DNA from: Azophilus sp965200465
GTDB taxonomy: Bacteria > Pseudomonadota > Gammaproteobacteria > Pseudomonadales > Azotimanducaceae
NCBI GenBank assembly: GCA_965200465.1
Contig: OZ241358.1
Location: 682,001-746,000 of the forward strand
Length of the DNA stretch: 64,000 nucleotides
Direction: 5' to 3'
The notes under the pieces are model-generated. The model searched no databases, was not told where the DNA came from, and worked only from the letters and a program-made list of their open reading frames with translations. Shown piece after piece: positions 61,505 through 64,000 of this stretch; the stretch's first letter is position 1; every line of letters starts with the position of its first letter. Both the position numbers and the translations under genes were made by a program.

Positions 61505-62878
61505 ATGCAAGTGTCAATGGAGGAACTGTCCGGCGTGCAGCGCCGGATGACCATCACCGTTCCCTCCGAGGAGTTCGAAAGGAAGGTCAACAGCCGCCTG
61601 CAGGACGCCAAGAACAACGCTCGCCTGCCGGGTTTTCGTCCGGGCAAGGTGCCGCTGAAGGAGGTTCGCCGCCGCTTCGGGCGGGCCATCCGGGCGGAGG
61701 CGGCGGAGGAGCTGATGCGCTCCTGCTACGGCGAATCCGTGGCGGAGCAGGAGCTTTGGACGGCCGGGGCGCCGCGCCTTGAGCTTCGCAACATGGACGC
61801 CGGGGCGGACTTTGAGTTCACCGCCAGCTTTGAAGTGCTGCCGGACGTGCAGCTTGCGGACTTCAGCACCTTCAAAATCCAGCGCCCGGAGGCGGAAATC
61901 ACCGAGGCGGACATCGATGGGATGCTGGAGACCCTGCGTCGGCAGCGCCGCACTTGGCGCACCGCGGAGCGCCCAGCGGAGTTGGGCGACCGTCTGACGG
62001 CGGACTATGAGAGCAGCCTCGACGGCGAGCGTTTCGACCGCCGGGAAGGAACGAGCTTCGTATTGGGCGAAGCCGATTTGCTGGAGGACTTCGCCAGCGC
62101 CGTGCTGGGCATGGCGGCTGGGGAAACCAAGCGCTTCGACGTCGCCTTTCCCGAAGACTACCGGGATGAGCGCCTCCGCGGGCGCTCCCTAAGCTTTGAG
62201 TTGGCTTTGCAGACGGTGGAGGAAGTGGAGTTGCCGGCCCTTGACGAAGCGTTTTTCGAGTCCATGGGCGTCAAGGAGGGCGGCCTTGCGGCCTTTCGGG
62301 AGGAAGTGGCCAGCAACATGCGCCGCGAAATGGACGCCAAGGCGCGCGCCCAGGTCAAGCGCCAGATCATGGACGCGCTGCACCGGCGCCATGAGCTGCA
62401 ATTGCCGGAAGCCTTGGTGCATCAGGAAATTCACGCCGGCAAGAGCGCCTTCGCCGCCCGCCTGAACCTGCCGGAGAAGCGCACTTCGGGCTTGCCCGAC
62501 GAAATGTTCCGGGAGGCGGCGGAGAGGATGGTCGCCCTGAACCTGATCAGCCGCCAAATCGTCCGGGACTACGAGGTGAAAGCGTCGCCGGAGGCGGTGC
62601 GCGCCGAGGTGGAGCGGGCGGCGGAGGTCTATGAGGAGCCCGGCGCCGTGGTGCGGGCGATCTACCAGGACGAGTCGCGCTTGGCGAGCTTCGAGAGCGT
62701 GGTCATCGAAAACGAGATCGTCGAAGTGGTTTTGCAGCGGGCTGAGGTGCAGACGCTGGCGACCACCTATCAGGACATAGTGACGGACCGCGCTGGGCAG
62801 GGGGCCGACGACGAGCCGGCGCCCAAGGAAGTGGATGAAGCGTCCGACGAGCCGGCGAGCAAGCCGGGAGGAGAATGA
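61505..62878 (+). CDS. tig: trigger factor (ribosome-associated chaperone/prolyl isomerase)
   Basis: The 457-residue protein starts MQVSMEELSGVQRRMTITVP. It has the ribosome-binding signature LPGFRPGKVPLKEVRRRFG, a FKBP-type middle domain (GDRLTADYESSLDGERFD) and a long helical C-terminal domain ending in an acidic tail. It binds nascent chains at the ribosome exit. The tRNA-tig-clpP-clpX order is typical of gammaproteobacteria. Confidence 0.95.
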   Translation: MQVSMEELSGVQRRMTITVPSEEFERKVNSRLQDAKNNARLPGFRPGKVPLKEVRRRFGRAIRAEAAEELMRSCYGESVAEQELWTAGAPRLELRNMDAGADFEFTASFEVLPDVQLADFSTFKIQRPEAEITEADIDGMLETLRRQRRTWRTAERPAELGDRLTADYESSLDGERFDRREGTSFVLGEADLLEDFASAVLGMAAGETKRFDVAFPEDYRDERLRGRSLSFELALQTVEEVELPALDEAFFESMGVKEGGLAAFREEVASNMRREMDAKARAQVKRQIMDALHRRHELQLPEALVHQEIHAGKSAFAARLNLPEKRTSGLPDEMFREAAERMVALNLISRQIVRDYEVKASPEAVRAEVERAAEVYEEPGAVVRAIYQDESRLASFESVVIENEIVEVVLQRAEVQTLATTYQDIVTDRAGQGADDEPAPKEVDEASDEPASKPGGE

Positions 62879-62879
62879 A

Positions 62880-63527
62880 ATGAGCGGCGGCGTCAAGGAC
62901 GCGGGCATCACCAATCTAGGGTTGGTGCCCATGGTGGTGGAGCAGTCCGCACGGGGCGAGCGCTCCTACGACATTTACTCAAGAATGCTCAAGGACCGCA
63001 TCGTCTTCATGGTCGGGCCGGTGGAGGACCAGGTGGCCAATCTGGTGATCGCCCAGATCCTCTATTTGGAGTCGGAGAACCCGGACAAGGACATCCATCT
63101 CTACATCAACTCCCCAGGCGGGTCGGTGACGGCGGGCATGGCCATCTACGACACCATGCAGTTCGTCCGCTGCGACGTGAGCACGCTCTGCATCGGCCAA
63201 GCGGCCAGCATGGGCGCCTTTCTGCTCGCCGCCGGCGAGCGGGGCAAGCGCTACGCCCTGCCCAACTCGCGGATGATGCTCCACCAGCCGGCGGTGGGAG
63301 GCATGCGCGGCGTCGCCGCCGACATCGAAATCCAGGCCAAGGAGATACTGCTCCTGCGCGAGCGCCTGAACGAGCTGCTAGCGGAGCACACCGGCCAGCC
63401 CGTGGAGCGCATCCAGGCGGACTCCGACCGGGACTATTGGATGAACGCCGAGGACGCCCAGGAGTACGGCTTGGTCGATGTGGTGCAGCAGCCGCGCAAG
63501 AGGTTGGCCCAGGTTGTTGGCCAGTAG
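62880..63527 (+). CDS. clpP: ATP-dependent Clp protease proteolytic subunit
   Basis: The 215-residue protein has catalytic Ser110 in CIGQAASMGAFLL, His135 in MMLHQPAVGG and the SPGGSVTAGMAIYDTM segment. The start at ATG 62880 follows GGGAGGAGAA; a longer frame from 62835 overlaps tig and is less likely. It forms the double-heptamer chamber that works with ClpX. Confidence 0.96.
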   Translation: MSGGVKDAGITNLGLVPMVVEQSARGERSYDIYSRMLKDRIVFMVGPVEDQVANLVIAQILYLESENPDKDIHLYINSPGGSVTAGMAIYDTMQFVRCDVSTLCIGQAASMGAFLLAAGERGKRYALPNSRMMLHQPAVGGMRGVAADIEIQAKEILLLRERLNELLAEHTGQPVERIQADSDRDYWMNAEDAQEYGLVDVVQQPRKRLAQVVGQ

Positions 63528-63538
63528 GGGCGAACGGG

Positions 63539-63556
63539 GCGCCGGCCGCACGGCGC
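63539..63556 (+). terminator. short hairpin between clpP and clpX
   Basis: GCGCCG and CGGCGC form a 6-bp stem with a 6-nt loop in the 86-nt gap. It may only attenuate; there is no T-run. Confidence 0.3.
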
Positions 63557-63613
63557 TTGCATTATGGGCCAAGAGCAAGCAAGGTAGCGCCACCCGAACG
63601 GATCGAGCGAAAT

Positions 63614-64000
63614 ATGGCGGAAAAAGGCGGTAAGCGGGACGACACGGCGAAGATTCTGTATTGCTCCTTCTGCGGCAAGAGCCAGCATGAGGTGCGCAAG
63701 CTCATTGCGGGGCCTTCGGTCTTCATCTGCGATGAATGCGTCGATCTTTGCAACGACATCATTCGTGAGGAGGGGGCCGACAAGGGGCAGGGCGGGGACG
63801 TCAACCGGCTGCCCATTCCAGCCGAGATCAACAACATCCTCGATCAGTACGTCATCGGCCAGGAGCACGCCAAGAAGGTGCTTGCGGTGTCGGTTTACAA
63901 CCACTACAAGCGCCTCAACTACAGCGGCAAGAAGGACGACGTTGAGCTTTCCAAGTCCAACATCCTGCTGATCGGCCCCACCGGCTGCGGCAAGACGCTG
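63614..64000 (+). CDS. clpX: Clp protease ATP-binding subunit ClpX (partial, 3' end off window)
   Basis: The first 129 codons show the N-terminal zinc-binding domain (YCSFCGKSQ and FICDECVDLC, four Cys), the linker LPIPAEINNILDQYVIGQEH, and the Walker A motif GPTGCGKTL right at the window edge. It unfolds substrates and feeds them to ClpP. Confidence 0.96.
   Translation, partial: MAEKGGKRDDTAKILYCSFCGKSQHEVRKLIAGPSVFICDECVDLCNDIIREEGADKGQGGDVNRLPIPAEINNILDQYVIGQEHAKKVLAVSVYNHYKRLNYSGKKDDVELSKSNILLIGPTGCGKTL

Overview
The window is GC-rich, gene-dense DNA from a gammaproteobacterium. The clearest evidence is gene order. The stretch leuC-leuD-leuB-asd-fimV-truA-trpF-trpB-trpA-folC-dedD-cvpA-purF, and the stretch tRNA-Pro/Arg/His-tig-clpP-clpX, follow the order known from Pseudomonas and relatives. 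GTG starts and 1 to 20 nt gene overlaps are common. No rRNA, CRISPR array, prophage or transposase gene is visible. Plant-type leucine-rich repeats, a kexin-like protease, a CYP153 P450 and a dimethylglycine-type dehydrogenase fit a marine, possibly host-associated lifestyle, but that is inference.

Positions 1-29,000 are an accessory region. It starts with a polytopic O-antigen-ligase-like protein fused to leucine-rich repeats (runs off the left edge). A membrane protein of lower GC content follows. A dimethylglycine/sarcosine-type dehydrogenase stands divergent to a GbdR-like regulator. Next are a secreted propeptide-like protein beside a subtilisin/kexin protease, a benzoylformate-decarboxylase-like ThDP enzyme, and a CYP153 P450 coupled to a coiled-coil protein with 99-bp internal repeats. 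A glycolipid or envelope-glycan block (14.2-23.1 kb) holds a DPM1/ArnC-like glycosyltransferase, two tandem ArnT/PMT-like membrane proteins, a convergent membrane protein, and a DUF2304 protein. These three large membrane proteins share four copies of an unnamed C-terminal domain. Then come a DAACS transporter, SxtJ and DUF5989 proteins with a carbamoyltransferase, a class II aldolase and a histidine phosphatase. A roughly 200-bp MITE-like repeat with inverted ends occurs twice in full and once in part.

Positions 29,200-40,170 hold one long TCA operon, sdhCDAB-sucAB-lpd-sucCD, behind a good sigma-70 promoter. It encodes succinate dehydrogenase, 2-oxoglutarate dehydrogenase and succinyl-CoA synthetase. 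htpG follows behind a sigma-32-like promoter, then a DUF4892 protein and aroC.

Positions 44,400-64,000 are housekeeping genes: leucine, aspartate-family and tryptophan biosynthesis, a miniature FimV, truA, folC, a SPOR protein, cvpA, purF, a DUF1289 protein, lpxH, folD and an Asp-type MurA. Three tRNA genes with their own promoter, trigger factor, clpP and the start of clpX (cut by the right edge) complete the window. A broken antitoxin gene and a 97-bp inverted-end element sit directly before leuC. accD is absent from its usual place between trpA and folC.
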